11,647 nucleotides of DNA from Betaproteobacteria bacterium. GTDB taxonomy: Bacteria > Pseudomonadota > Gammaproteobacteria > Burkholderiales > Rhodocyclaceae. The stretch is taken from NCBI GenBank assembly GCA_016705475.1, contig JADIYD010000003.1:75001-86647 (forward strand), read 5' to 3'. The number at the start of each line of letters is the position of its first letter. The stretch's first letter is position 1. Shown here piece by piece: positions 1 through 8,798 of the stretch. The notes under the pieces are model-generated. The model did no database searches and had not been told where the DNA came from. It worked only from the letters and a program-made list of their open reading frames with translations. The position numbers and the translations under genes are program-made.

Positions 1-2
1 CC

Positions 3-1688
3 TTCGACAAAGACGCCCGCACGATCACCATTTCCGACAACGGCATTGGTTTGTCGCGTGACGAGGCGGTCGAGCATCTCGGTACCATCGCCAAGTCCGG
101 GACCAAGGAGTTTTTCTCGGCACTGACTGGTGACCAGGCCAAGGATGCACACCTGATCGGGCAGTTCGGCGTCGGCTTCTATTCGTCTTTCATCATCGCC
201 GACAAGGTCACGGTGGTCTCCCGCCGTGCTGGTGTCGAGGCCAATCAGGCTGTTTGCTGGGAATCCGGCGGCGAGGGTGATTACACGGTCGAAATGGTTG
301 AGAAGGGCACGCGTGGCACTGACGTCACCTTGCATCTGCGCGAAGGCGAGGATGAATTCCTTGGCGGCTGGAAGCTGAAGTCGATCATCCGCAAGTACTC
401 CGACCACATCACCTTGCCTATCGTGATGAAGAAGGAAGACTGGAAGGATGGCGAGCAGGTTGCGACCGAGGAAGATGAAACGGTCAATCAGGCCAACGCG
501 CTGTGGGTTCGTTCCAAATCGGATATTACCGACGAGCAGTACAAGGAGTTCTACAAGCACGTCGCCCACGATTTCGAAGATCCGCTGGCGTGGACCCATG
601 CCCGCGTCGAAGGCAAGCAGGAATACACGCAGTTGCTGTACATCCCGGCCCGTGCCCCGTTTGACCTGTGGGACCGCAATGCCCGTCACGGTATCAAGCT
701 CTACGTGCGACGCGTTTTCATCATGGACGATGCCGAACAGTTGATGCCGCTCTACATGCGCTTCGTGCGCGGGGTCGTGGATTCGTCCGATCTGCCGCTC
801 AACGTTTCGCGTGAAATCCTGCAGCAGAGCAAGGACATCGACGGCATCCGCAGCGGTTGTACGCGCAAGGTGCTGGGCATGCTGGACGACCTGGCCGAGA
901 ATGACAAGGAGAAATACGCCAAGTTCTGGGAAGCTTTTGGCTCGGTGCTCAAGGAAGGTGTTGGCGAGGACCACGCCAACAAGGAGAAGATCGCCGGCCT
1001 GATCCGCTTTGCTTCGACGCACAACGACACGCCCGAGCAAAACGTCTCGCTGGCCGACTACATCGGCCGCATGAAGGAAGGCCAGGAGAAGATTTACTTC
1101 GTCACGGCCGATACCTTCAATGCTGCCAAGAACAGCCCGCACCTCGAAATTTTCCGCAAGAAGGGCATCGAAGTGCTGCTGCTCTCCGACCGCGTTGATG
1201 AATGGGTCGTTGGCCACTTGACCGAATTCGATGGCAAGCATCTGCAGTCCGTCGCCAAGGGCGGTCTGGATCTGGGCAAGCTGGAAGACGAGGCCGAAAA
1301 GCAAGAGGCTGAGAAGGCTGCTGACGAGTACAAGGATCTGCTGGAAAAGGTGAAAGCGTCGCTTGGCGACAAGGTCAAGGATGTTCGCGTCAGCTATCGT
1401 CTGACCGATTCGCCGTCCTGCCTGGTCTCTGACGAGCATGATCCGTCGGGCAACCTGGCTCGCCTGATGAAGGCGGCTGGTCAGCCGATGCCGAATTCGA
1501 AGCCTATCCTCGAAATCAACCCGCAGCACCCGGCGGTTATGCGTTTGAAGTACGAGGAAAGCCGCTTCGATGACTGGGCAGCGTTGCTGTTTGAACAGGC
1601 AACACTGGCCGAAGGTGGCCAGCTCGATGATCCGGCCGGTTTCGTCAAGCGCATCAACGATCTGATGATGGCGCTGTCAGCGAAGTAA
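3..1688 (+). CDS. htpG: Molecular chaperone HtpG (Hsp90 family), 5'-truncated by window
   Basis: Bacterial Hsp90, a cytosolic ATP-dependent homodimeric chaperone. The reading frame is open from base 3 and the family's ATP-binding motif lies in the first codons, so the true start is upstream; I estimate roughly 80 residues are missing. Visible parts in order: the DNGIG nucleotide-binding box (nt 36-50), the GTIAKSGTKEF lid segment, and QFGVGFYSSF (from nt 162), all of the GHKL ATPase domain. The middle domain follows with the conserved SREILQQS segment (about nt 807-830), whose arginine corresponds to the residue that contacts ATP in Hsp90. The C-terminal dimerisation domain contains NPQHPAVMRL and the frame ends in TAA. 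Length and domain order match full-length HtpG minus its N-terminus. No frame breaks. Two hairpins follow the stop. The gene appears monocistronic at this end. Identification is very secure. Confidence 0.97.
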   Translation, partial: FDKDARTITISDNGIGLSRDEAVEHLGTIAKSGTKEFFSALTGDQAKDAHLIGQFGVGFYSSFIIADKVTVVSRRAGVEANQAVCWESGGEGDYTVEMVEKGTRGTDVTLHLREGEDEFLGGWKLKSIIRKYSDHITLPIVMKKEDWKDGEQVATEEDETVNQANALWVRSKSDITDEQYKEFYKHVAHDFEDPLAWTHARVEGKQEYTQLLYIPARAPFDLWDRNARHGIKLYVRRVFIMDDAEQLMPLYMRFVRGVVDSSDLPLNVSREILQQSKDIDGIRSGCTRKVLGMLDDLAENDKEKYAKFWEAFGSVLKEGVGEDHANKEKIAGLIRFASTHNDTPEQNVSLADYIGRMKEGQEKIYFVTADTFNAAKNSPHLEIFRKKGIEVLLLSDRVDEWVVGHLTEFDGKHLQSVAKGGLDLGKLEDEAEKQEAEKAADEYKDLLEKVKASLGDKVKDVRVSYRLTDSPSCLVSDEHDPSGNLARLMKAAGQPMPNSKPILEINPQHPAVMRLKYEESRFDDWAALLFEQATLAEGGQLDDPAGFVKRINDLMMALSAK

Positions 1689-1690
1689 TC

Positions 1691-1741
1691 TGCCGAATTT
1701 ATCGGCAACGAAATAGGGCCGCCCTTGGGTGGCCCCTTTTT
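1691..1741 (+). terminator. Rho-independent terminator of htpG
   Basis: Two consecutive hairpins begin just after the htpG stop. The first is TGCCGA (1691-1696) paired with TCGGCA (1702-1707). The second, stronger one is GGGCCGCC (1716-1723) paired with GGTGGCCC (1728-1735) through one G-T pair, with a 4-nt loop, followed by a T run (1737-1741). The second has the form of an intrinsic terminator; the first may assist it. Confidence 0.85.
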
Positions 1742-1853
1742 ACGAGTGGAAATTGGCATGAATTGCCGGTTGACCGTGGCATTGGATGTCAGGTTTCACG
1801 CCGCCTCGGCCGACAAACCGGGTACACTGTCGTCCTTTCGAGAAACTGATTTC

Positions 1854-1873
1854 AGGCCGGTTTTTTCCGGCCT
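1854..1873. repeat. Inverted repeat upstream of the small hypothetical gene
   Basis: AGGCCGG (1854-1860) and CCGGCCT (1867-1873) form a perfect 7-bp stem around six T residues, followed only by TT. It lies about 55 nt upstream of the next start codon in the 187-nt gap after the htpG terminator. With the T run in the loop it is not a classic terminator. It could be an operator or leader hairpin; I see no convincing promoter around it. Confidence 0.35.
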
Positions 1874-1928
1874 TTGACCCGCTGATTCCCCGCCGTTTCT
1901 CATTCCCCAGATATTCATAGGTACTCCG

Positions 1929-2417
1929 ATGCATCCAGTCCACGACGTTGACTCCCTTCTCATTCTCGCCACGGCGCTTTCTTCCAAGCGGCGGCCGGCC
2001 GAGCTGGTCGAGATCGTCTCGGCGGCCGATCTGCTGCAGAACAATATTCCCAACGAGGCGAAGCTGGTCGAGGCGTTTGACCGTCTGGCCAGGAGTGGCC
2101 TGATCAAGGCGGAGGGCGGTGGTTTCGTGCTGACCGCAGTGGCGCAGGAGATCGTGACCGGCCTTCCCCGCAAGGCGGAAAATCCGGAACGCCTGTTCGC
2201 CATCAAGGACAGGCTCTCGGAATACAACATCAAGGGTGAGCACGCCGGCGTTACCGTTGATCCGGCTGACGTGACGGCGGCCATTCTGGCGCATCGCGCT
2301 TCGGAAAAGACCACCGCCAAGAACCTGCTGGTGCCCAAGCCGAAGCCGGAGGCCGAAGTTCACAAGCCGGGCCAGCGCCAGCGCAAGCCGATGCCGGCGC
2401 GCAAGCGTCGGGATTGA
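1929..2417 (+). CDS. Hypothetical protein, probable winged-helix N-terminus with basic tail
   Basis: A 162-residue protein I do not recognise as a named family. Residues about 5-75 read as a short helical winged-helix-like fold: a leading helix, a recognition-helix-like segment around residues 45-57 (EAFDRLARSGLIK) and a GGGFVLT beta-wing. This resembles the arrangement in many small DNA-binding proteins. A central helical part follows, and the last 30 or so residues are rich in Lys, Pro and Arg, suggesting contact with nucleic acid. The ATG at 1929 is preceded by a weak TAGGT ribosome site (1918-1922). The stop lies 7 nt before the dbpA start, so the two are probably co-transcribed, which would fit a nucleic-acid role. 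It has no signal peptide and no membrane segment. The coding region is intact, with codon usage like its neighbours. Function unknown; the winged-helix reading is inference. Confidence 0.8.
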   Translation: MHPVHDVDSLLILATALSSKRRPAELVEIVSAADLLQNNIPNEAKLVEAFDRLARSGLIKAEGGGFVLTAVAQEIVTGLPRKAENPERLFAIKDRLSEYNIKGEHAGVTVDPADVTAAILAHRASEKTTAKNLLVPKPKPEAEVHKPGQRQRKPMPARKRRD

Positions 2418-2424
2418 GCCGCGC

Positions 2425-3825
<1,401 letters not shown>

Positions 3826-3831
3826 GCGGTT

Positions 3832-3868
3832 TTGAAATCACGCCAGCCAGTGGCGTGATTTCAATTTT
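3832..3868 (+). terminator. Rho-independent terminator of dbpA
   Basis: A perfect 14-bp stem, TTGAAATCACGCCA (3832-3845) with TGGCGTGATTTCAA (3851-3864), loop GCCAG, followed by TTTT; a further T6 run lies at about 3873-3879. It starts 7 nt after the dbpA stop. On the minus strand no T run follows the stem, so it serves dbpA mainly and only weakly, if at all, the convergent peptidase gene. Confidence 0.9.
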
Positions 3869-3896
3869 GGCCCTTTTTTCCGGTTCACCGTGGGAG

Positions 3897-4436
3897 TCAG
3901 ATTTCTCCGGAAATCTCGGCCGCCCACAACGGCGCGCCACCGGCTGCAAGGTGGCACAGGTAAGCACGCAGGTCGAACTCGAGCTGGAAGTAATTCGCCT
4001 CCATGTGCTGGCAGAGCTGGTAGAAGGCCTTGTCATGCTCGGGCTCCTTGAGGTGCGCAATTTCATGGACGACGATCATGCGCAGGAACTCCGGCGGCAT
4101 CTCGCGGAAGAGGCTGGCGACGTGGATTTCGCGCTTGCTCTTGAGTTTGCCGCCCTGCACGCGGGCGATCCGGGCGTGTATGCCAAGGGCCTTCTGCAGC
4201 GTCTGCAACTTGCCGTCGAAGGCCACCTTGCTTGGCTGCGGCGCGTTGCGCAAATACGTCGCCTTGATCTCTTGAACGTAGTCGTAAAGCGCCTTGTCGG
4301 TGCGTACCTGGTGCACTTCCGGGTACTTCTGGCGCAGCACTTTCCCGAGCTGATCCTGTTCGATCAGCCGCTGCACCGATTCCGTAAGATGCGCGGGATA
4401 GCCGGCGAGGTAGTTGGGCGAGGCGGGTTTGTTCAT
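3897..4436 (-). CDS. YgjP-type (DUF45) metallopeptidase-like protein
   Basis: A 179-residue protein with a zinc-peptidase signature: HEIAH (residues 124-128) with a third candidate ligand His at 134 (HEIAHLKEPEH), followed by the helix DKAFYQLCQHM. This arrangement is typical of the YgjP-like/DUF45 (WLM/SprT-related) domain. The usual family carries a longer N-terminal beta-rich part; here it is replaced by a shorter segment with the strand-like VAFDGKLQTLQKALGIHARIAR region. There is no signal peptide, so it is probably cytosolic; the substrate is unknown. The ATG at 4436 has no clear ribosome site, but a TAAAAT -10-like hexamer sits 9 nt upstream (minus strand, 4451-4446), so a very short leader is possible. 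It is convergent with dbpA and divergent from the MFS gene. The HExxH motif is seen directly; activity is inferred. Confidence 0.85.
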   Translation of the reverse strand: MNKPASPNYLAGYPAHLTESVQRLIEQDQLGKVLRQKYPEVHQVRTDKALYDYVQEIKATYLRNAPQPSKVAFDGKLQTLQKALGIHARIARVQGGKLKSKREIHVASLFREMPPEFLRMIVVHEIAHLKEPEHDKAFYQLCQHMEANYFQLEFDLRAYLCHLAAGGAPLWAAEISGEI

Positions 4437-4542
4437 GGCGTGCCGATTTTACTGGAAGCGGGAGCGCCGGGCGGCTCGGCTCGCTGGCAAGCGCGGGGCA
4501 ATCGGCGCTAAGCTGGCGGACATTCGCGTTTTTCGAGCCTTG

Positions 4543-5715
4543 ATGCAAAACCCCGTCCTCGTCATCGTCATCGCCCAGCTGTTCGGTACCTCGCTGTGGT
4601 TTTCGGCCAACAGCGCGGCTGACGACCTGATTCGCGCCTGGGGCATCGCGCCGGCGGATATCGGCACGCTGACCAATGCAGTGCAGCTCGGCTTCATCCT
4701 CGGTACGCTGAGCTTTGCCATTTCCGGCCTGGCCGACCGTTTTGCAGCGAGCCGCATCTTTGCCGTCTGCGCCGTGCTCGGGGCTTTGTGCAATGCCGCC
4801 TTTGCCTTGCTGGCCGATGGCATGAGCACGGCCATTCCCCTGCGCTTTGCGGTCGGTTTCTGTCTGGCCGGCGTCTACCCGCTGGGAATGAAACTGGTGG
4901 TGAGCTGGGTGCCCGAGCGGGCCGGTGCTGCGCTGGCCCAGCTGGTCGGCATGCTGACGCTGGGCACGGCCCTGCCGCACGGCATACGGCTGGCCGGGGC
5001 AGGGTGGTCGTGGCAGGCCACCATTCTTGTTTCGTCCGGGCTGGCCTTGCTGGCTGCCGTCATGATCTTCCGGCTCGGTGACGGGCTGCACCTCAAGCGC
5101 CGGCACGGTGCGCCACCGCTTCGTCTCGGTCGGGTGTTCTATGCCTTCTCGGTGCGCGAATTCCGCGCCTCGGCGCTGGGTTATTTCGGCCACCAGTGGG
5201 AGCTCTACGCTTTCTGGACCCTGACGCCGGCGCTGGTCATCCTGAGCGGACTGGCCGAAACGGGGAGCCGCCAACTCTCCGGGCTGGCCTTCGCCATCAT
5301 CGGCATCGGCGCCCTGGGTTGCCTGCTCGGCGGCTGGTGGAGCCAGCGCATCGGCAGCGCCCGCGTGGCGGCTACGGCGCTGGCTGTTTCGGCCGGTTGC
5401 TGCCTGCTCTTTCCGCTGATCGATGCCTGGCCGGCCTGGGCGAAGATTGGTCTGCTGCTGCTCTGGGGGGCTTCGGTGGTGGCCGATTCGCCACACTTCT
5501 CGGCCCTTTCGGCCAGGGCCTGCGCACCGGAAATCGTCGGCAGCGCGCTCGCCATCCAGAACTCCATCGGCTTCGCCATCACCATGGTTTCGATCCAGCT
5601 TGGCACCGCCTGGATAGGCGACTGGGGAACGAACATTGCCTGGCTGCTGTTGCCCGGGCCCTTGCTCGGCCTGCTCGGGCTCTATCCCCTGTGGCGCAGA
5701 ACTCAAACCCGATGA
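4543..5715 (+). CDS. MFS transporter, 12-TM type
   Basis: About 390 residues with many hydrophobic segments in the pattern of a 12-helix major facilitator. The first helix starts immediately (NPVLVIVIAQLFGTSLWF) and is followed by the conserved-looking SANSAADD. The cytoplasmic loop between helices 2 and 3 carries a degenerate motif A (ISGLADRFAASRIF). I chose the ATG at 4543 because it places helix 1 at the N-terminus. The frame is open back to 4414, but that part is arginine-rich, overlaps the divergent peptidase gene and looks non-coding. The ribosome site is weak (GAG, 5 nt upstream). The stop overlaps the next start (ATGA), indicating translational coupling with the DUF3820 gene. It sits in the inner membrane; the substrate cannot be read from sequence. 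Confidence 0.88.
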   Translation: MQNPVLVIVIAQLFGTSLWFSANSAADDLIRAWGIAPADIGTLTNAVQLGFILGTLSFAISGLADRFAASRIFAVCAVLGALCNAAFALLADGMSTAIPLRFAVGFCLAGVYPLGMKLVVSWVPERAGAALAQLVGMLTLGTALPHGIRLAGAGWSWQATILVSSGLALLAAVMIFRLGDGLHLKRRHGAPPLRLGRVFYAFSVREFRASALGYFGHQWELYAFWTLTPALVILSGLAETGSRQLSGLAFAIIGIGALGCLLGGWWSQRIGSARVAATALAVSAGCCLLFPLIDAWPAWAKIGLLLLWGASVVADSPHFSALSARACAPEIVGSALAIQNSIGFAITMVSIQLGTAWIGDWGTNIAWLLLPGPLLGLLGLYPLWRRTQTR

Positions 5716-5924
5716 ACCCCGAAGACCTGCTCCTCCTCGTCACCCGCGCCATGCCCTTCGGCAAGCACAAAGGCACGTTGATCGCCGACCTCCCCGGTAA
5801 CTACCTCAACTGGTTCGCCCGCGAAGGTTTTCCGCCGGGAGAGATCGGCCGCTTGCTGGCCTTGATGCAGGAAATCGACCACAACGGGCTCTCGGACCTG
5901 CTCAAGCCCTTGCGCCGGAAATAG
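5712..5924 (+). CDS. DUF3820 family small protein
   Basis: A 70-residue protein whose core, MPFGKHKGTLIADLPGNYL followed by NWFAREGFPPGE, matches the DUF3820 (QSregVF_b) family as I remember it. The PFGKHKG and LP.NYL elements are its hallmark, and the length is typical. The name refers to a putative quorum-sensing-regulated virulence factor, but the molecular function is not established. Its ATG overlaps the stop of the MFS gene by 4 nt (ATGA), so translation is probably coupled. It is probably cytosolic, with no signal peptide or membrane helix. It is the last intact gene before the stretch of frameshifted genes. A small hairpin (CACCGC/GCGGTG, 5944-5961) follows the stop but lacks a T run. 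Confidence 0.88.
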   Translation: MNPEDLLLLVTRAMPFGKHKGTLIADLPGNYLNWFAREGFPPGEIGRLLALMQEIDHNGLSDLLKPLRRK

Positions 5925-5943
5925 CGCGTACTCGCTTGTCTAT

Positions 5944-5961
5944 CACCGCGCAATAGCGGTG
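5944..5961. repeat. Small hairpin after the DUF3820 gene
   Basis: CACCGC (5944-5949) and GCGGTG (5956-5961) can pair around a 6-nt loop, 20 nt after the DUF3820 stop. No clean T run follows, so a terminator role is uncertain. It marks the transition into the less GC-rich region. Confidence 0.3.
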
Positions 5962-5985
5962 TACGGGGTTCATTTTCTAAATGTC

Positions 5986-6311
5986 ATGAGGCAGAGTTCC
6001 ATCTGCAAGCAATGTGAGGACATCCCGGTCGTGACCAGTGAAATTGACGGGCGCCTCTATGCAGTGGTCAATGTCCATGCTCTGCGCGGCATCCCGCCCA
6101 CCCTTCTCAAGCATTTTCAGTCAGATTTCGATGGCGAAAGTGTTGAAGAGAGAACAAACCGCCGACGTCAAAACTGGATTTCGAATGTAACCGTCACCTC
6201 GCCGGTGAGCGCGTAAAGCAACTAGCAATCGCTGAGGGTGCCCTGCGACATGCAGATTTGGAATGCGAGGCAGCAATAATCTCAATTGAGCACTTGGCGC
6301 ATCCACCTTAG
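5986..6311 (+). pseudogene. Possible broken small ORF of unknown function
   Basis: The 422-nt gap between the DUF3820 gene and the alpha/beta hydrolase is not clearly empty. One frame is open from a GTG at 5959 or an ATG at 5986 to a TAA at 6214-6216. It begins MRQSSICKQCEDIPVV, with a CxxC pair, and contains AVVNVHALRGIPPTLLKHF. A second frame, open after a TGA at 6144-6146 and closed by TAG at 6309-6311, reads as protein-like helices (NRHLAGERVKQLAIAEGALR, then HADLECEAAIISIEHL). A single indel between about 6147 and 6190 would join them into a protein of roughly 108 residues, as happens in all neighbouring genes. I do not recognise a family, there is no clear ribosome site, and coding status is uncertain. 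Confidence 0.3.
6281..6290. promoter_or_regulatory. Palindrome CTCAATTGAG, copy 1 (possible operator)
   Basis: A perfect 10-bp palindrome 56 nt upstream of the alpha/beta hydrolase start. An identical copy occurs at 8222-8231 in the divergent region between the LysR gene and the thioesterase gene. The position in both likely promoter regions suggests a shared operator, but no binding protein can be assigned from sequence. Confidence 0.35.
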
Positions 6312-6342
6312 GCTTAAAGCCAATCGTTGGAACACGCCAAGT
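6292..6342 (+). promoter_or_regulatory. Structured leader upstream of the alpha/beta hydrolase
   Basis: ACTTGGCG (6292-6299) is inverted at CGCCAAGT (6335-6342), ending 4 nt before the ATG at 6347. Inside are GGCTT-A-AAGCC (6311-6321) and CCAA-TCG-TTGG (6320-6330), which overlap and so exclude each other. No Shine-Dalgarno sequence is visible here. The arrangement could be an operator or a leader that masks the start codon; both are inference. Confidence 0.3.
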
Positions 6343-6346
6343 AGCC

Positions 6347-7298
6347 ATGACCTCGAAATCCACCAAGCCGCTAAAAATAGACATTCCCGCTGTCGATGGT
6401 TTTCCATTGCATGCCCATGCTTGGGTTCATGAGGTGGTGAATGGTGACGAGCTGCCACAGGTCGTCATCATCAATCCGGCAACTTCAGTGCAAAGCCGCT
6501 ACTACAGCCGATTTGCCGAGTTTCTCTACACCCATGGCTTTAACGTCATTACCACGACTACCGCGGGATTGGTGGCTCGCGGCCAGAGAACATGCGTGGC
6601 TTCAGGCCAATTGGCTGGATTGGGGAGCAAAGACTTCGAAGGGGTACTAAGATTTGCCGGCACTTGTTTCAGGGCACGACATCCTGATTGCCGCTCACAG
6701 CGTCGGCGGTTTTCTGGTGGGAATGGCGCCGTCCAATCAGGTTATCAAACGGGTTTTCACGATGGGCTCGCAGTTTGCCTATTGGCGGGATTACGCCAAG
6801 CACAAGCGCTTTTGCCATGTACCTGCGCTGGCACATCGTCATGCCGACCCTGACAGCAATCTTTGGCTACTTCCCGGGCAAGCGTCTGGGGTGGCTGGAA
6901 GACACGCCGAGCGGCGTGGTTCGTGACTGGATTTCCCCAGAGCCGCGCTTCGAGGACATTTACAAATCCGGCCCGCAGACATTGTCGGACGAAGAGCGAG
7001 CCAAACTGGTTGAATCGTTCGCTCAGGTCACTGCGCCCACGCTTGCGGTGTCGATGAGCGATGACGAATTCGGCACCATTCCGGCCATCCACCGCCTGCT
7101 CAGCTACTTCAAAAGCAGCCCTAGCACGCACATGCGTATCGAGCCCGACGCGGTTGGTCAGCCGTCCATTGGCCACTTCGCATTTTTCAATGCTCGCTAT
7201 GCGGACTCCTTGTGGAAAATCCCCTGGCTTGGCTACGCGATGGCGAAGTTACCCAGGAGATTCCGGCTCAGCTTGTTACGCTGGAGCAGAATCCGTAA
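6347..7298 (+). pseudogene. Serine alpha/beta hydrolase (COG4757-like), frameshifted
   Basis: Pieces in different frames join into one alpha/beta hydrolase of about 290-310 residues. The N-terminus (IDIPAVDGFPLHAHAWVHEV, then VVIINPATSVQSRYYSRFAEFL) is followed in another frame by the DYRGIGGSRPENMRG segment, then NWLDWGAK. The nucleophile elbow AHSVGG (Ser at 6699-6701) comes next, then MYLRWHIVMP and GYFPGKRLGWL. The last piece supplies the probable acid in SMSDDEFG (7051-7071) and the catalytic His in IGHFAFF (7174-7176). Breaks lie near 6550, 6610, 6635, 6660 and 6815. The full triad survives, so the ancestral gene was functional; substrate unknown (ester, lipid or thioester). The 3' end is uncertain: TAA at 7296-7298 needs one more shift, and the in-frame stop is at 7405-7407. 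It is convergent with, and slightly overlaps, the LysR gene. Confidence 0.75.
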
Positions 7299-8192
7299 CT
7301 CGGGCCTCAGTGCGTATCCAGTCAATCAATGCTTGTGCCTGATTGCTTGCTGGCGAGTCTCGTTGAATCAGGTAGTAGACCTTATTGGAGCTCGGGCCAG
7401 GAAATAGCGTAGGCAAGGCAATCAGGCGGCCATCAGCCAGCATGGGAGCGATGATTTGCCCCTTGCCCAGTGCAATGCCTTGGCCAGCGACTGCGGCATG
7501 AATCAACTGGTCATACAGGTTGAAGCGAAGAATCCCTTTCGGCTTTATGCCTGCCCATCCTTGCGACTCCAGCCAGTTACTCCATTGCCAGGCGAATGAC
7601 GAGTCTCCCTCGAACTCAAGCAGCGTGGACCGCTCAATCAATTCGGCGCTATCCAAACGCTTCATACCCAGGCTTGGATGGGCAACCGGGAAGACGGTCT
7701 CGCCAAATAGTCGGCTCGCACCTGGCGGCATCAGGCGTTCCTCCCCGTAGCGAATGGCAATATCCAAGCCGTCTTTGCGCACGTCCTAATCCGATTGTTC
7801 GCTGAGATGCGCACCTCGATTTCAGGATACGCCTGCTGAAACGCGCCAAGCCGCGGCAGCAACCATAGCCCAACAAAGCCAATGCTGGCTGTAATCGTTA
7901 CCGGTCGCCGGCGTACGTTGTCTTCCAGAACCCCTAGCGCATCTTGTAGCTGCTGCATCGCACTATCGGCAGCAACAAATAGTTGCTCGCCTTCCGGTGT
8001 AAAACGAATGGCGCGATGCGTTCGCTCGAAAGCTTCACCCAGTGCTGTCTCCAGGCCATGTATCTGGCGGCTGACCGCAGATTGGGTCAGGAACAAGTCG
8101 CCGGCCGCCAAAGTAATGCTCATGCGGCGGCCCACTGCGACGAAGCCTCGCAGCGAATCTACTGAAGGAATTCTGGAGAGTTTAACTGACAT
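7276..8192 (-). pseudogene. LysR-family transcriptional regulator (GcvA-like), one frameshift
   Basis: Two minus-strand frames join into a protein of about 305 residues, the normal LysR length. The N-terminal winged helix-turn-helix is clear: SLRGFVAVGRRMSITLAAGD, then LFLTQSAVSRQIHGLE and LGEAFERTHRAIRFTPEG. The effector-binding domain starts with VTITASIGFVGLWLLPRL and AYPEIEVRISANNR. After a break at about 7783-7788, where one missing base suffices, it continues RKDGLDIAIRYGEERLMPPG and ends with TAA (7278-7276). The FxxVxxxxS.T.AA..LFLTQSAVSRQI pattern is typical of the GcvA-like branch. The start at 8192 faces the thioesterase-panB-MFS genes across a 164-nt gap, the standard layout for a LysR protein that controls its divergent neighbours. 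The inducer is unknown. If the single break is an error, the gene is intact. Confidence 0.85.
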
Positions 8193-8221
8193 TACAAATT
8201 CTCATGTGTAGCCACAAAAAA

Positions 8222-8274
8222 CTCAATTGAGGCGTAGCGTTTCATCGATTCTAATCGCCTGATTGCAAGTATCA
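8222..8274. promoter_or_regulatory. Divergent LysR-thioesterase control region: palindromes and T-N11-A-like site
   Basis: The 164-nt gap between the LysR start (8192) and the thioesterase start (8357) is AT-rich. It contains CTCAATTGAG (8222-8231; copy 2 of the palindrome at 6281), CGATT-CT-AATCG (8246-8257) and TGAT-N7-ATCA (8260-8274), whose inner GAT-N7-ATC has the T-N11-A spacing typical of LysR-type recognition sites. TGGGCA-CA-TGCCCA (8312-8325) lies further downstream in the leader. Which of these is the true operator cannot be told from sequence. Confidence 0.45.
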
Positions 8275-8343
8275 ACGTAACAGGGTACATGAGCAATTCG
8301 AATGTAAATTTTGGGCACATGCCCAGCATCTAAAAAACAGCCG

Positions 8344-8349
8344 AAGGAG
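8344..8349 (+). promoter_or_regulatory. Strong ribosome binding site of the thioesterase
   Basis: AAGGAG ends 7 nt before the ATG at 8357. It is the best Shine-Dalgarno sequence on this strand in the window and fixes the thioesterase start. Confidence 0.8.
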
Positions 8350-8356
8350 ACTAAAC

Positions 8357-8795
8357 ATGGCCCACGTATCTGACCCCCACTTCGCCGAACGCGTCTTGGC
8401 CAGTTTCGACAAACAGAACGCTATGCATCTGGTTAAGGCCACTGCCCGTGGTCGACAACGGGATGACAGAGATTCGTCCCGCATTGGGACGGTATCGAGC
8501 AGCAGCACGGCTTCGTCCACGGTGGTGTCGTCGGCATGATTGCCGACTCATCCGCCGGCTACGCCGCGATGACGGTGGTGCCTGCCAACGCCTCTGTTCT
8601 CACCGTCGAGTACAAGATGAACCTGGTTGCTCCGGCCGATGGCGAGAAGCTGATTGCCCGCGGCCAAGTCGTGCGGCCAGGACGCACCTTGATTGTGACC
8701 AAGGCCGAGGTCTTCGCCGTCAAGGATGGGAAAGAGACGCTCTGTGCGCTGATGCAACAGACCATCATGGTCATGCATGGCAAAACGGGAAGTAA
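8357..8795 (+). pseudogene. PaaI-family hotdog thioesterase, frameshifted
   Basis: A hotdog-fold acyl-CoA thioesterase of PaaI type, about 144 residues once frames are joined. The N-terminus reads MAHVSDPHFAERVLASFDKQ then NAMHLVKATA, continues in a second frame with VVDNGMTEIR, and in a third with PHWDGIEQQHGFVHGGVVGM then IADSSAGYAAM. The HGG-x7-D-S-x2-G signature is the family's active-site motif, with the Asp as likely catalytic residue. Removing one C from each of two CCC runs (8445-8447 and 8478-8480) restores the frame exactly through both breaks. A third shift at about 8781-8792 would bring the TAA at 8793-8795 into frame, 3 nt before panB; without it translation runs 76 nt into panB. 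First gene of the probable operon, with a strong ribosome site. Substrate unknown. Confidence 0.82.
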
Positions 8796-8798
8796 GGG

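Noticed and set aside
4414..4542. Upstream extension of the first MFS gene by 43 codons
   Set aside because: The extra part is Arg-rich, not hydrophobic, and overlaps the divergent peptidase gene; the ATG at 4543 places the first helix correctly.
4063..5706. Long minus-strand open frame of 547 codons opposite the first MFS gene and the peptidase gene
   Set aside because: It overlaps two better-supported genes, and its product is a low-complexity Arg/Gly/Gln-rich text typical of antisense reading of GC-rich DNA.
6121..6384. Minus-strand ORF of 87 codons in the gap before the hydrolase
   Set aside because: It overlaps the hydrolase start, has no ribosome site and no recognisable motif; the plus-strand reading is more protein-like.
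8313..8328. Possible sigma-54 promoter (GGGCAC-N5-CAGCA) before the thioesterase
   Set aside because: GG and GC have the right spacing, but three consensus positions differ, including both T of the -12 element, and the match is largely the TGGGCA/TGCCCA palindrome.
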